Notes: generated from the letters alone by a model not told the origin. DNA of 64,000 nucleotides from Bradyrhizobiaceae bacterium (GCA_003963435.1 RXJC01000004.1:156195-220194); one strand, 5' to 3'; positions 26,034 to 35,620 are shown, counted from the first letter of the stretch. Numbers and translations are program-made.

Positions 26034-27452
26034 ATGAAGAGTATGACCGCCCCTCGCACTCTCTACGACAAGATTTGGGATTTTCACGTTGTTGATGAGC
26101 AAAACGATGGAACCTGCCTGCTTTACGTTGACAGACATTTGATCCACGAAGTGACCAGCCCGCAGGCCTTCGAGGGGCTGAGGCTCGCCCATCGATCGGT
26201 GCGAGCGCCGGAAAGGACGCTTGCAGTCGTCGACCACAACGTGCCGACGTCCGATCGAACTCTAGGAATTATTGACCCGGAGTCGCTGCTTCAGATCGAG
26301 ACACTCAGGCAGAATGCGTCGCATTTTGGCATCGAGTTCTATGACATACTCGATGCTCGCCAAGGCGTAGTTCATATTATTGGTCCTGAACAAGGTTTTA
26401 CCTTGCCCGGCACGACAGTCGTTTGTGGCGACAGTCACACGTCAACTCACGGTGCGTTCGGAGCGCTTGCTTACGGCATTGGGACGTCCGAAGTCGAACA
26501 TGTGTTGGCGACGCAAACGTTGATCCAGCGGAAATCACGAAACATGCGGGTCATCATCGAGGGGCAATTGCCGCCTGACGTCGATGCAAAAGACATCATT
26601 CTCTCGATCATCGGCCAAGTCGGCACGGGCGGCGCAACAGGCTCTGTGATCGAATATTGTGGGGAGGCTATCCGATCGCTCTCGATGGAAGGCCGAATGA
26701 CGATTTGCAACATGTCGGTCGAAGCTGGCGCGCGCTCGGGCATCATCGCGCCGGACGAAAAGACTTTTGCTTATCTTAAGGGGCGCCCAAAAGCCCCAAG
26801 GGGCGCAATGTGGGATAGAGCGAAAGGCGACTGGATGAAATCCTATTCCGACGAAAATGCCCATTTCGACAGGACCGTCGTTCTCGATGCGAACAATCTT
26901 CCTCCCGTTGTTACCTGGGGAACGTCGCCTGAGGACGTGATCGCGATCGATGGAGTGGTCCCAAGCGCGGACACAGCACCGACAGCCGGTGGGCGCGAAA
27001 AGATTCGACGTGCGCTCGACTACATGGGCCTAAGGGGAGGTGAGAGAATGACCGACATCACCATCGACCGAGTCTTCATTGGTTCATGCACGAATGGGCG
27101 TATTGAGGACCTACGCGCCGCGGCACGGGTAGCAGATGGAAATAAGGTGAAGCTAAATGTAAAGGCAATGGTCGTCCCTGGGTCTGGCCTGGTGAAGAGG
27201 CAGGCCGAGGCTGAAGGGCTCGACAAGATTTTTAAGGCCGCGGGATTTGAGTGGCGTGAGCCCGGATGTTCAATGTGTCTCGCGATGAACTCCGATCGAC
27301 TTGCCCCTACCGAGCGATGCGCGTCGACTTCAAATCGCAATTTTGAAGGCAGGCAAGGCTTTAAGGGACGGACCCATCTAGTCTCCCCGGCCATGGCCGC
27401 GGCCGCCGCGATCGCCGGAAGATTTGTCGACGTACGACAATCGCGGCGATAA
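26034..27452 (+). CDS. 3-isopropylmalate dehydratase large subunit-like (LeuC-like), orphan
   Basis: A 472-residue aconitase-superfamily large subunit. The N terminus reads [12 protein letters not shown], and the substrate/cluster regions are [37 protein letters not shown] and [11 protein letters not shown], which supply the three cysteines of the 4Fe-4S cluster. No leuD small-subunit gene is found near it, unlike biosynthetic pairs. It may use the LeuD of the main leucine locus, or work as a catabolic hydratase for a citraconate- or maleate-like acid. An alternative start is 26043 (MTAPRT). It sits between the symporter and a GST gene. Confidence 0.9.
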   Translation: MKSMTAPRTLYDKIWDFHVVDEQNDGTCLLYVDRHLIHEVTSPQAFEGLRLAHRSVRAPERTLAVVDHNVPTSDRTLGIIDPESLLQIETLRQNASHFGIEFYDILDARQGVVHIIGPEQGFTLPGTTVVCGDSHTSTHGAFGALAYGIGTSEVEHVLATQTLIQRKSRNMRVIIEGQLPPDVDAKDIILSIIGQVGTGGATGSVIEYCGEAIRSLSMEGRMTICNMSVEAGARSGIIAPDEKTFAYLKGRPKAPRGAMWDRAKGDWMKSYSDENAHFDRTVVLDANNLPPVVTWGTSPEDVIAIDGVVPSADTAPTAGGREKIRRALDYMGLRGGERMTDITIDRVFIGSCTNGRIEDLRAAARVADGNKVKLNVKAMVVPGSGLVKRQAEAEGLDKIFKAAGFEWREPGCSMCLAMNSDRLAPTERCASTSNRNFEGRQGFKGRTHLVSPAMAAAAAIAGRFVDVRQSRR

Positions 27453-27549
27453 GTCCCGCCATTCCGTTCAGGGACGAAACGCTTGGCCGGCGCTTCGCTG
27501 AACCTGATTAAGTCTTTGATTTAGCAACGGGCATACAATGGAACAAGGA

Positions 27550-28170
27550 ATGATCGATCTCTACACTTGGTCAACACCGAACGGGCGCAAAATATCAATC
27601 ATGCTGGAGGAATGCGGTCTTGCTTATAACGTTCGACCAATCGACATTTCCAAAAATGAGCAATTCGGAGATGAGTTCATCGCGATCAATCCGAATTCCA
27701 AGATCCCCGCAATCGTTGATCACGATGGAGATCGAGGCACACCGTTCGTTCTATTCGAGTCGGGAGCCATCCTAATATATCTTGCAGAGAAGGTTGGACG
27801 CTTCCTGCCGGCAACGCCGATCGCCCGATATCAAACGCTACAATGGCTTATGTTTCAAATGAGTGGGGTAGGACCTAGTTTTGGCCAAGCGCACCACTTC
27901 ATGCGTGCTGCCAAAGAACATGTACCGTATGGTATCGAACGATATGGCAAAGAGGCTGTGCGGTTGTACGGGGTGATGAACGATCGACTTGGCAAGACCG
28001 CCTTTCTCGCTGGAGACGTTTATACGGTAGCCGATATTGCAACTTTCCCGTGGATTGCTCGCCATGAATGGCATCGCGTCGATTTGACGACTTTCCCGAA
28101 CGTTGCGCGTTGGTTTGGAGAAGTTGGATCGCGTCCGGCGGTGATAAAAGGAATGAGAATTCCTGCCTGA
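27550..28170 (+). CDS. Glutathione S-transferase, Nu-class-like
   Basis: A 206-residue cytosolic glutathione transferase. The N-terminal thioredoxin-fold motif is WSTPNGRKISIMLEECG; the T-P-N-G stretch is typical of the Nu class (YfcG, YghU), which often acts as a disulfide-bond reductase. The glutathione-binding ESGAILIYLAEK follows at about residues 72-83, and the helical C-terminal domain has AGDVYTVADIATFPW. A start four codons earlier (27538) is possible. It follows the LeuC-like gene by about 100 bases. Confidence 0.88.
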   Translation: MIDLYTWSTPNGRKISIMLEECGLAYNVRPIDISKNEQFGDEFIAINPNSKIPAIVDHDGDRGTPFVLFESGAILIYLAEKVGRFLPATPIARYQTLQWLMFQMSGVGPSFGQAHHFMRAAKEHVPYGIERYGKEAVRLYGVMNDRLGKTAFLAGDVYTVADIATFPWIARHEWHRVDLTTFPNVARWFGEVGSRPAVIKGMRIPA

Positions 28171-28247
28171 TTTTTGGAAGCAACTAACCTCTATCTCTCT
28201 ACCCCGTACGGTAGGATCGCCCCAAGCATCTTGCGCGCGGCGTAATC

Positions 28248-28261
28248 AAGACATATGTCTT
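28248..28261. promoter_or_regulatory. Palindrome before TetR gene
   Basis: AAGACATATGTCTT is a perfect 14-bp palindrome 59 bases upstream of the TetR gene that starts at 28320. It differs from the GTCAG-type sites of this cluster. It is a candidate autoregulatory site. Confidence 0.45.
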
Positions 28262-28319
28262 ACTTTTGGCACGGGCCGGACGCAAATGCTGGCGCCTGAC
28301 TTACCGGGAACCGTTGTTG

Positions 28320-28937
28320 ATGAAGGAAAAAGGCGAGAAGATTCGAGAGGGTGTCCTCAATGCCGCTGACCGTCTGTTCTACGTCAAAGGCTTTTCCGAA
28401 ACATCGTTCGCCGATATAGCGGACAAGGCGGGTGTACCGAAAGGGAACTTCTACTACTATTTCCAGTCTAAGGACGAGCTTCTCGAAGCGGTGGTGGACC
28501 GGAGGATCGAGGCTATATCCGATAGGCTGAAGCTGTGGGATCGCAACAGCGACCCACGGAAGCGAATTGAGATGTTTCTGAGTTCTCTCAGCGAAGATGA
28601 CTCGGAGCAGAGTTCGTATGGTTGCCCGTACGGCTCGTTGTGCTTGGAGCTGGCAAAGACGCGGCGCGACCTGCTCGAACGATCCGTCGAGATGCTTAAT
28701 GTGCTTCGGAAGTGGCTTGCCTTTCAATTGCGCGCTTGTGTGGCCACAACTAACGCGGACGCGCTCGCGCTGCACTTACTATCCCGCGTACAGGGGATTG
28801 TTCTTATCTCAGCCGTTTATGCCGATCCCAATTTTCTTCGTCGCGAGATACGCCAGCTCCGGGTTTGGTTGGATAGCCTAGCGCCCGCCGAGCCGAATCA
28901 GATCGTCCGACGGCGCCGGAAGGCTATTGTTTCCTGA
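28320..28937 (+). CDS. TetR-family transcriptional regulator
   Basis: A 205-residue TetR regulator. The helix-turn-helix is KGFSETSFADIADKAGVPKGNFYYYFQSKDELLEAVV (about residues 22-58, only described here in part as ADIADKAGVPKGNFYYYF). The ligand domain has a CPYGSL motif and ends in a basic tail. It is clearly a paralogue of the TetR at 33886 (shared ETSF-DIAD, FYYYF-SK and the GSL-LELAK region). It may control the GST/LeuC-like genes upstream or the whole cluster. The start at 28320 is favoured over an upstream in-frame ATG because it fits the usual length before the HTH. Confidence 0.88.
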   Translation: MKEKGEKIREGVLNAADRLFYVKGFSETSFADIADKAGVPKGNFYYYFQSKDELLEAVVDRRIEAISDRLKLWDRNSDPRKRIEMFLSSLSEDDSEQSSYGCPYGSLCLELAKTRRDLLERSVEMLNVLRKWLAFQLRACVATTNADALALHLLSRVQGIVLISAVYADPNFLRREIRQLRVWLDSLAPAEPNQIVRRRRKAIVS

Positions 28938-29109
28938 CTATGCTTTTTGAGTCCACCTCGTCGAAACGAGAATCTTGGACAACGTCATCGAACATATCCT
29001 CGACCCTGACGGATAGTCAGGCGGCCTCTCTTTCGCGGGATGAAATCGGCGCGCTATCAACAACGTTCTTCGACTCAGCTCAATAGTCACTCTGCCCACG
29101 GGACGGCGG

Positions 29110-29580
29110 TCGGGTCAGAATAACTCCATCTGATCTTGAACGCCTTTCGCGATGGCGCGCAGCCTCATGTCGCTCGTTTGCTGCGGGCCTCGCGTGAGCC
29201 CGCCTGCAAGTTGTCGGCTCGGACCGGCAACGAAATTACTATGAGGTCGAAGAGCTTTTCGGACTAGGGTTGCGCCGGTCTGTAGATTAGGGCGCGTGAA
29301 CAGCTCGTCGTCGTGCAATAGAGGCTCTTTCGTGATCGTGGCGCGACGGTTTGGACCGTGGGGCAGCACCACCGCGTCGACTGTCGCGAGCCGGCTGTCC
29401 ATCGCTCGAGCGAGGGTGTCGCGCTCGCGTAGGATCCGGATGAAGACCGGGGCTGTAACCGCCGGCCTCCGCCTTTAATCGCTTCAGCACGAGCGGATCG
29501 TGCTGCGTGATGCAGTCGTCGATCGGCGCAGATCGGAGCCGGCGATTGGCATGCCCAATCTCCGCCAGCAAATCATCGAT
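29110..29580 (-). pseudogene. Amidase-signature gene remnant (C-terminal part)
   Basis: Two minus-strand frames join to give the C-terminal third of an amidase. One frame has IDDCITQHDPLVLKRLKAEAG (from about 29520). After a frameshift near 29440 the other continues FIRILRERDTLARAMDSRLA and TVDAVVLPHGPNRR, where intact amidases have VLPTTPI. It ends with QLAGGLTRGPQ and MRLRAIAKGV before the stop. The N-terminal catalytic residues are missing. It lies next to an intact operon region that also has an amidase (8447-9775), so it may be a decayed homologue or the end of an older catabolic module. Confidence 0.7.
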
Positions 29581-29634
29581 CGGCAGCTCGATCGGTTCGG
29601 CGCGGACGCAACGCTGAGATTGAGTAACGTCGAA

Positions 29635-29847
29635 TCAGCCGTTTGCCGTGCGACTATCGCGACGGCGACAGCGCCCACCGAGCACCTCTTTCTTCCCGAC
29701 ACGGGCAGTTAGCGCTTCCCCAAATTGGGCGTACTGCTCCGCAAGCCTGATTACCTCCAAACGCGCTTTTGGGTCTTTTACCCTGATGAACATGGCAAGA
29801 AGCCGAAGCGATTCATCGATTCTTTTTTCGTTGTCATTGTTTACCAT
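29635..29847 (-). CDS. Small hypothetical protein
   Basis: A 70-residue frame, MVNNDNEKRIDESLRLLAMF followed by KDPKARLEVIRLAEQYAQFGE. It is rich in charged helical residues and has an Arg-rich end. The first 50 residues look like a real helical protein of the small conserved type found in Bradyrhizobium. The last 15 (RCRRRDSRTANG) look less typical and may reflect a frameshift near the 3' end. Function unknown. Confidence 0.45.
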   Translation of the reverse strand: MVNNDNEKRIDESLRLLAMFIRVKDPKARLEVIRLAEQYAQFGEALTARVGKKEVLGGRCRRRDSRTANG

Positions 29848-29930
29848 GGATTCTCAGCGATTAGGAATCGTCCAGCTCACGTTCGGAGCGGAAAAGCCTG
29901 TCAAGCGTGTTGCGAACAAGTCGCAGATGA

Positions 29931-31322
29931 TTATTCCGCGGTCATGTCGCGGACGTACCGCTTGGCCAGGGTTCGCATCGTTACGAGCTCTTCGGCCGCG
30001 GTCGGATGCAGCGCAATGGTCGCGTCGAAATCGGCTTTCGTCGCCTTCATCTTCACGGCGATGGCGACGGCCTGGGTGATCTCGGCGGCGGCATCACCGA
30101 CGATGTGGCAGCCAAGGACGCGGTCGGTCGCACCGTCCACGACGAGCTTTATCAGCATGCGGGTGTCGCGGCCTGACATCGTCGCCTTGATCGGACGGAA
30201 ATTCGTCTTGTAGATGTCGACGTGGCTGAACTGGGCGCGCGCTTCGGTTTCGGTCAGGCCAACGGTGCCGACCTCCGGCTGCGAGAACACCGCGGTAGGG
30301 ATCGTGGCGTGGTCCACCTTCACCTCGCGCTTGCCGAACACCGTGTCGGCGAAGGCATGGCCTTCGCGGATCGCGACCGGCGTCAGATTGTGACGATGGG
30401 TGACGTCGCCGATCGCATAGATATTGTCGACCGAGCTCTTCGAGAAATGGTCGACGGCGATGCCGCCGTTCTTGGGATTGATGGCGACGCCGGCCTTCTC
30501 CAGGCCGAGATCGGCAACCGCCGGATGCCGGCCGATCGCGAACATCACCTGGTCGGAGGCGACGCTCGATCCGTTCGACAGATGGGTGGTGAATTCATCG
30601 CCGTGGCGATCGACCTTCGCGACGGTGCAGCCCGTGAGGATGGTGATGCCCTGCCTCTCCATCTCGCTGCGGACATGAGCGCGAACATCCTCGTCAAAAC
30701 CGCGCAAGATGTTGTCGCCGCGATAGATCACGGTCACGTCGGAGCCGAAGCCCGCAAAGATGCCGGCGAATTCCAGCGCGATGTAGCCGCCGCCCTGGAT
30801 CACGATCCGCTTCGGCTGCGTCTTGAGGTGAAACGCTTCGTTGGATGAGATCACGTGCTCGATGCCGGGGATCATGGCGCCATGATTGGGCGCGCCGCCG
30901 GTGGCGATCAGGATGTACCTGGCCGTGATTGTCCTGTCGTTCTCGAGCAGGCGGACGGTGTGCTTGTCCTCGATCACCGCGCGGCTCTTGACGATCTGCG
31001 CGCCCGACTTCTCGACATTGGCGGTGTAGGCCGCCTCCAGCCGCGCGATTTCCTTGTCCTTGTTGGCGATCAGCGTCGGCCAGTCGAAGGTCGCGGGCGG
31101 AATGGTCCAGCCGAAGCCGGCGGCGTCTTCGATCTCGTGACGGACATGCGAGCCGATCACGAACAGCTTCTTCGGCACGCAGCCGCGGATCACGCAGGTG
31201 CCGCCCATGCGGTACTCTTCCGCGATCATCACGCGGGCGCCGTGGCCGGCGGCGATGCGGGCGGCACGAACGCCGCCCGAACCGCCACCGATGACAAAGA
31301 GATCGACGTCGAATTCAGCCAT
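29931..31322 (-). CDS. gor: Glutathione-disulfide reductase
   Basis: A 463-residue flavoprotein disulfide reductase of the glutathione reductase branch. The FAD motif is VIGGGSGGVRAARIAAGHGA, the redox disulfide is in GGTCVIRGCVPKKL, the NADP region is VIQGGGYIALEFAG, and the C-terminal active-site base is in LHPTAAEELVTMR. It restores reduced glutathione, which the several GST-type enzymes of this region consume. The start at 31322 (MAEFDVDLFVIGG) is favoured over an in-frame ATG eight codons upstream. Confidence 0.95.
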   Translation of the reverse strand: MAEFDVDLFVIGGGSGGVRAARIAAGHGARVMIAEEYRMGGTCVIRGCVPKKLFVIGSHVRHEIEDAAGFGWTIPPATFDWPTLIANKDKEIARLEAAYTANVEKSGAQIVKSRAVIEDKHTVRLLENDRTITARYILIATGGAPNHGAMIPGIEHVISSNEAFHLKTQPKRIVIQGGGYIALEFAGIFAGFGSDVTVIYRGDNILRGFDEDVRAHVRSEMERQGITILTGCTVAKVDRHGDEFTTHLSNGSSVASDQVMFAIGRHPAVADLGLEKAGVAINPKNGGIAVDHFSKSSVDNIYAIGDVTHRHNLTPVAIREGHAFADTVFGKREVKVDHATIPTAVFSQPEVGTVGLTETEARAQFSHVDIYKTNFRPIKATMSGRDTRMLIKLVVDGATDRVLGCHIVGDAAAEITQAVAIAVKMKATKADFDATIALHPTAAEELVTMRTLAKRYVRDMTAE

Positions 31323-31661
31323 GTTCAACCCTTGTTGAAACAACACAATTCGGCACTATATGTCTTCGCGTTTGTTGCGCGAACCGGCACCCGCTTCGTG
31401 AGATCGCCAATCGCAGAGGGGCCCTTTAGACACGGCGAGATTTCTCAATGCGGTTAATCCCGTTGTCCAGCTTGGACACCACCTCGTTACTCTAGAAGAC
31501 GCCGTCACTGGATACGAACGAACCGGCGCGCACTAGCTCGCGTTCTTTCTTCCGGCAGCGGGCGCCAGCGGTGTATCGGATTAGCAACAACGTTGGCTCG
31601 ATTCAGTGAACCTCCACCGACGCTTGCAAATCATCCCACGTTTCCGAAGGAGCCCCTTCAG
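31323..31661. other. Intergenic region
   Basis: About 340 bases between gor and the 3' end of the MFS gene, both on the minus strand. It should hold the gor promoter. I see no gene in it. Confidence 0.4.
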
Positions 31662-32963
31662 CTATCTTATGGGCAACTTCTTGACGCAAACCGCACTCAC
31701 AGCGGCGGCCACGACAACGTAGGCAGCCACTAGCCAAGGAGTCGAACCACCAACTGAATAAAGTGCCGTCGCGACTATCGGGGTGAGCGAGATCGAAATA
31801 ACCGAGCCGATTTGGTAAATAAGCGAGATGCCAGTGTAGCGTAAGCGCGCATCGAAGAGTTCGCAGAAAAGCGCCGCCTGAGGACCGTAAAGAGGCCCCC
31901 ACAATACACCGTACGCAACGAGTAGGGCGGCAGTTACGAGCGACGGGCTTTCCGAGTACGTCATTGACCATAAGACCGGAAACGCAAGCAAAGCACTGAC
32001 GATAGTCGCAATAAGGTAAACTGGCTTCTTTCCAATCCTGTCTGCGAGGATCGAAGCGGCAGGTATTGTTACCAAAAGCAAGAGTGCAGACAGCGCAACC
32101 GCAGTCAGACCTGCCGTTCTGGGAATTCCTCCCACCTTTGTCATCAGACCGAGGCCATAGACACAATAAGCGCTGAACACGACGCCCATGATGAGATACG
32201 AGCCTAGGCCAAGCAGAACAACCCGCCCGTACCGAGAGACAACCTCGGCGATCGGAAGGTTCGAAATCACCCCGCGGTCTCGGACTTGCTCAAACTCCGG
32301 CGTCTCCAATATCGTCGACCGGATATACAAGCCGACTATCAACAAAAGCACGCTCGCGATGAACGGAATGCGCCATCCCCACGACAGGAAATCCTGACTA
32401 CTCAATGTGCCAGACAGGATCGCAATCGTTGCAGTACTCAAGAACAATCCCAGCGCCAGCCCAATTTGGGGAAAGGACGCATAAAGCGTCCGGTGGCGCG
32501 GGTCTGCGTACTCGAAGGTCATCAGAACGGCTCCGCCCCATTCGCCGCCGAGCGCTAAGCCTTGGAGGCACCTAAGGACAAGCAAGGCAAGCGGCGCCCA
32601 AATACCGACTTGAGAAAACGTGGGAAGAAGACCGATCAAGAATGTACCGAGGCCCATCGCCGCAAGAGAAAATATGAGCAACTGCTTGCGGCCAATTCGG
32701 TCACCAAAATGGCCGAAGAGAACGCCCCCCAACGGCCGAACAAGAAAGCCCGCCGCGAACGTGCCATAGGCGAGAAGCTCCGATATGAGCGGAATGCCCG
32801 ATGGAAAGAATACGTCGTTGAATACAATTGCGGACAGACTACTAAAAATGAAAAAGTCATACCACTCGATCGTCGTGCCGACGAGGCTCGCCAAGGCGAC
32901 CGTCGTTACGCTGATATTTCGCGTCGGCAACACGTATTCCAACGCTGAATCACTCTCTGTCAT
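31662..32963 (-). CDS. MFS transporter, metabolite:H+ symporter (MHS) type
   Basis: A 433-residue major facilitator with 12 hydrophobic segments. Hallmarks of the metabolite:H+ symporter subfamily are GTTIEWYDFFIFSSLSAIVF in TM1, GGVLFGHFGDRIGRKQLL in the loop 2-3 region, and LQGLALGGEWGGAVLM in TM4. Members import organic acids such as shikimate, dicarboxylates or aromatic acids with protons. It lies about 70 bases after a GST gene on the same strand and probably shares its promoter, which has the operator-like site at 33677. Confidence 0.9.
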   Translation of the reverse strand: MTESDSALEYVLPTRNISVTTVALASLVGTTIEWYDFFIFSSLSAIVFNDVFFPSGIPLISELLAYGTFAAGFLVRPLGGVLFGHFGDRIGRKQLLIFSLAAMGLGTFLIGLLPTFSQVGIWAPLALLVLRCLQGLALGGEWGGAVLMTFEYADPRHRTLYASFPQIGLALGLFLSTATIAILSGTLSSQDFLSWGWRIPFIASVLLLIVGLYIRSTILETPEFEQVRDRGVISNLPIAEVVSRYGRVVLLGLGSYLIMGVVFSAYCVYGLGLMTKVGGIPRTAGLTAVALSALLLLVTIPAASILADRIGKKPVYLIATIVSALLAFPVLWSMTYSESPSLVTAALLVAYGVLWGPLYGPQAALFCELFDARLRYTGISLIYQIGSVISISLTPIVATALYSVGGSTPWLVAAYVVVAAAVSAVCVKKLPIR

Positions 32964-33034
32964 CAACTGCCCTCACCTTAGCATTTACAAACCAGCATTT
33001 ACGCGAACGACGAACCGATCTGTTGAGCACGCAC

Positions 33035-33655
33035 TCACGAAAGCGGAAGCATGACATGCCGCGCGAAGGCCTTGCGCAGCGACAAGCGAGAATACCAGGC
33101 TTCCAAATGCTTGAGTTGTGGTCGCTCGATGTCGAGAGCGAAATATCTGTAAGCGACAACGCCTAGGGCAATATCGCCGATCGTCAGCGATTGACCCGCG
33201 ACGAATTCCGTCGCTGCTAAGGCATCGTCGAGAATTGAGGCGGCCTCGATCGCCTTGAGGCGCGCCTGCTCGACTATAGCGGGTTTTCGCAGGCCTTCGG
33301 TTGTTCGCACGAGCTGGATGAAGATAGCGCGAACCTCAGGCCAGAACGTCGTCAGCTGCCAATCCATCCATTTGTCAGATGCCGCTCTGACTGCGGGATC
33401 TACTGACCACAGGGACCCGCAGCCATACTTGGCCGCAAGGTATCGCACGATCGAGTTCGACTCCCACAAGATGAAACCAGCATCATCAATCGTCGGCACC
33501 ATCCCATTTGGATTTTTTTGGCGGTAAACTGTATCGTCCAGACCACCGAACGCCCCGCCTAAATCTTCGCGATCAACCGCAACGGCAAGCTCTTCACATG
33601 TCCACAATACTTTCTGGACATTAATCGAATTGGCCCGCCCGTACACCTTCAGCAT
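33035..33655 (-). CDS. Glutathione S-transferase
   Basis: A 206-residue cytosolic GST. The N-terminal domain reads VYGRANSINVQKVLWTCEEL; the serine in NSINV is the likely catalytic residue. The glutathione-binding stretch is ILWESNSIVRYLAAKYG (about residues 63-79), and the C-terminal helical domain has VAGQSLTIGDIALG. It begins a probable two-gene unit with the MFS carrier. The operator-like site at 33677 lies only 22 bases upstream of the start, a position where a bound repressor would block transcription. Confidence 0.9.
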   Translation of the reverse strand: MLKVYGRANSINVQKVLWTCEELAVAVDREDLGGAFGGLDDTVYRQKNPNGMVPTIDDAGFILWESNSIVRYLAAKYGCGSLWSVDPAVRAASDKWMDWQLTTFWPEVRAIFIQLVRTTEGLRKPAIVEQARLKAIEAASILDDALAATEFVAGQSLTIGDIALGVVAYRYFALDIERPQLKHLEAWYSRLSLRKAFARHVMLPLS

Positions 33656-33676
33656 CTTTTTCCGAACTTGATATTT

Positions 33677-33692
33677 TGTCAGTCGTATGACT
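33677..33692. promoter_or_regulatory. Operator-like site, regulon copy 3
   Basis: TGTCAGTCGTATGACT. The left half is identical to the site at 23956 and the right half differs by one base (ATGAC for CTGAC). It lies between the divergent GST (start 33655) and TetR (start 33886) genes. Confidence 0.65.
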
Positions 33693-33885
33693 TTTTAATA
33701 ATGATTAAGATCAGAAGAGTCAATCCGCTGCTCGGGACTGAAAATATGAAACGCCGGCTGCCCTGATTTAGGCTAAGCGTTGTCGCGGAGCGGTGGCTTG
33801 TCGAGTACATCTAACGCTTGAGACGCCACCTGCACTAACGCACGGAAATATCGTGAACGTGCAGCCCACACGCTTTGAGAGAACG

Positions 33886-34494
33886 ATGAGTACTAGAAAA
33901 ACGAACAAGCAAGCAATCAAGAGTAAGATCAAACACGACGCCATTTTGGCCGCCGCACGAGACCTGATTTACACGAAAGGCTACCGCGAAACTTCATTCA
34001 CAGACATCGCGGACGCTGCAAACCTGCCAAGGGGGCATTTCTATTACTACTTTCGAAGCAAGGAAGACATCCTGGAATGCGTCGTCTCGGACAGGCTCGA
34101 AGTAATAAGAGGAAATTTCCAGGCCGCAGAGAATGTCTCGACCGATGTCGTCGTAAGACTGAAATATTACGTTGACGATTTTCTTCACGGTCGTGAAACA
34201 CGTAAAATCTATGGATGCATCATGGGCTCTTTAGCGATGGAATTAGCAAAGGGCGATCGTCGACTACTTGAGCAGCCGCGCCGCCTGATCGATGCCACGC
34301 TCGACTGGCTGGAAAAACAGTTCTCCGCCGGCGGCCAAAGCGCCAATGCGCGCACCCTTGCTATCGATCTGCTCGGACGCATTCAAGGAGCATGCTTGCT
34401 CGCCTCGGTCTACGGCGATGGAGATATTTTGGACAAGCAATTCGCCGATATCCAGCGTTGGCTGGATTTAACCCTCGAACAAAAATCAACCTAA
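33886..34494 (+). CDS. TetR-family transcriptional regulator
   Basis: A 202-residue TetR regulator with the HTH in ETSFTDIADAANLPRGHFYY at about residues 37-56. The ligand-binding half includes YGCIMGSLAMELAKGD, similar to the TetR at 28320 (CPYGSLCLELAK), so the two are paralogues. It is divergent from the GST-MFS unit, with a shared operator-like site between them, and is therefore the best candidate for the protein that recognises the four GTCAG-type sites. The start at 33886 follows GAGAGAACG. An in-frame upstream start would add a non-family extension. Confidence 0.88.
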   Translation: MSTRKTNKQAIKSKIKHDAILAAARDLIYTKGYRETSFTDIADAANLPRGHFYYYFRSKEDILECVVSDRLEVIRGNFQAAENVSTDVVVRLKYYVDDFLHGRETRKIYGCIMGSLAMELAKGDRRLLEQPRRLIDATLDWLEKQFSAGGQSANARTLAIDLLGRIQGACLLASVYGDGDILDKQFADIQRWLDLTLEQKST

Positions 34495-34504
34495 ATTCGG
34501 ACTT

Positions 34505-35539
34505 TCACAATTCTCCATTCAGGCTGGCGCGAATCGAGGGATCATCCTGCTCGGCTCGGAAAAGATTGGCGCTTTCCGTGGCTTCTTCAACAATCTGGAT
34601 AGACGGAAGTTTCTTCCGGTTCACCTTGAGCTCGAACACGTCGAAACGGTTGTAATGTCCGATGATGTCGTGAAGCTGCTTGGCTTCCATGCACCTTCCG
34701 AAATCTATTTCGCCATAGACGATGCCTTCTACATCGATGAGTAGATCGGATACGGGCATTCCGTCCGGCCCAAATATGCCGGAACACGCATTTGGTGTTC
34801 CACCCATCATTGAACGCTTCTCGGGAGTGTCCGCAACCGCATCAATGATTTCGGCATTCAGAGTACTGCAGGAAACCACGTTGAATACCTTACCTTCCAG
34901 CGAATGAGCACCGGCGCGAGTCTGAATGCCTCGAGGCATATCGAAATTTTTGGTGAAGGGAAATGCGGGATAATTCGAGGTATGAATCAATTCACCCATC
35001 GCGAGCAGCGAAAATCTCGCAAGAGTATTGGTGTTTTCTCCGCAGGCAAGCGTCCCAAGCGGTCCTACGCTTGTATCGACAATACGAATGGAGCTTCCAT
35101 CCCCGGGCGTCCAGATAAGTTTCTCCGCCCATGTCGGAACAAGCTTGCGATGGACGCCAACTATCTTTCCGGAATCGGCAATTACAACATTGGTGTTGAA
35201 GATGGCTCCCAAGTTACGCGGATTTCGCTCGTTGATGCCTATGACGACATTTACTGCGTGCTTCGCCGCGGTCTCGCACAGAGGCGTTAGATGAGGCCCT
35301 TGCAGGTCGACCGATTGCTCGTGCATGCGGCGAAACCACGGCCCTCCCTTGAGCGGGGTATCGAGCCATACCCAATACGGATAGCCGGGAACAAAGACCT
35401 CCGGAAATACAACTAGTTTGGCACCCTTCGACGCAGCCTCCTCCACCAGAGCGCAGGCTTTTGCGATCGTGCGCTCGCGGTCCAGAAAGACAGGAGCCGC
35501 CTGCACTGCGGCCGCGATGTACTTTTGATGATATTTCAT
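34505..35539 (-). CDS. Nitrilase
   Basis: A 344-residue nitrilase. The triad is Glu47 in VFPEVFVPGYPYW, Lys132 in GVHRKLVPTW and Cys166 in LACGENTNTLARF. The CGENTN motif is that of true nitrilases of the aliphatic/arylaceto type, in contrast to the CFEH of the nitrilase at 4364. It is convergent with the TetR gene and lies 66 bases downstream of the fourth operator-like site, so it belongs to the same regulon. It probably releases ammonia and an acid from a nitrile taken up by the MFS carrier or the symporter; that link is inferred. Confidence 0.92.
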   Translation of the reverse strand: MKYHQKYIAAAVQAAPVFLDRERTIAKACALVEEAASKGAKLVVFPEVFVPGYPYWVWLDTPLKGGPWFRRMHEQSVDLQGPHLTPLCETAAKHAVNVVIGINERNPRNLGAIFNTNVVIADSGKIVGVHRKLVPTWAEKLIWTPGDGSSIRIVDTSVGPLGTLACGENTNTLARFSLLAMGELIHTSNYPAFPFTKNFDMPRGIQTRAGAHSLEGKVFNVVSCSTLNAEIIDAVADTPEKRSMMGGTPNACSGIFGPDGMPVSDLLIDVEGIVYGEIDFGRCMEAKQLHDIIGHYNRFDVFELKVNRKKLPSIQIVEEATESANLFRAEQDDPSIRASLNGEL

Positions 35540-35604
35540 TGATCCCGCTATCTCGTTTTCGCGCGAAAATCTAACGCAGCTCAAGATTACGATCAACAGA
35601 ATTT

Positions 35605-35620
35605 TGTCAGACGTACGACT
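35605..35620. promoter_or_regulatory. Operator-like site, regulon copy 4
   Basis: TGTCAGACGTACGACT. It has the same GTCAG-A/T-CGT core as the other copies. It lies 66 bases upstream of the nitrilase start on the minus strand. Confidence 0.6.

Noticed and set aside
29005..29021. Inverted repeat CCTGAC-GGATA-GTCAGG after the TetR gene
   Set aside because: It resembles half of the GTCAG sites, but spacing and centre differ and no gene starts downstream. No T run for a terminator.
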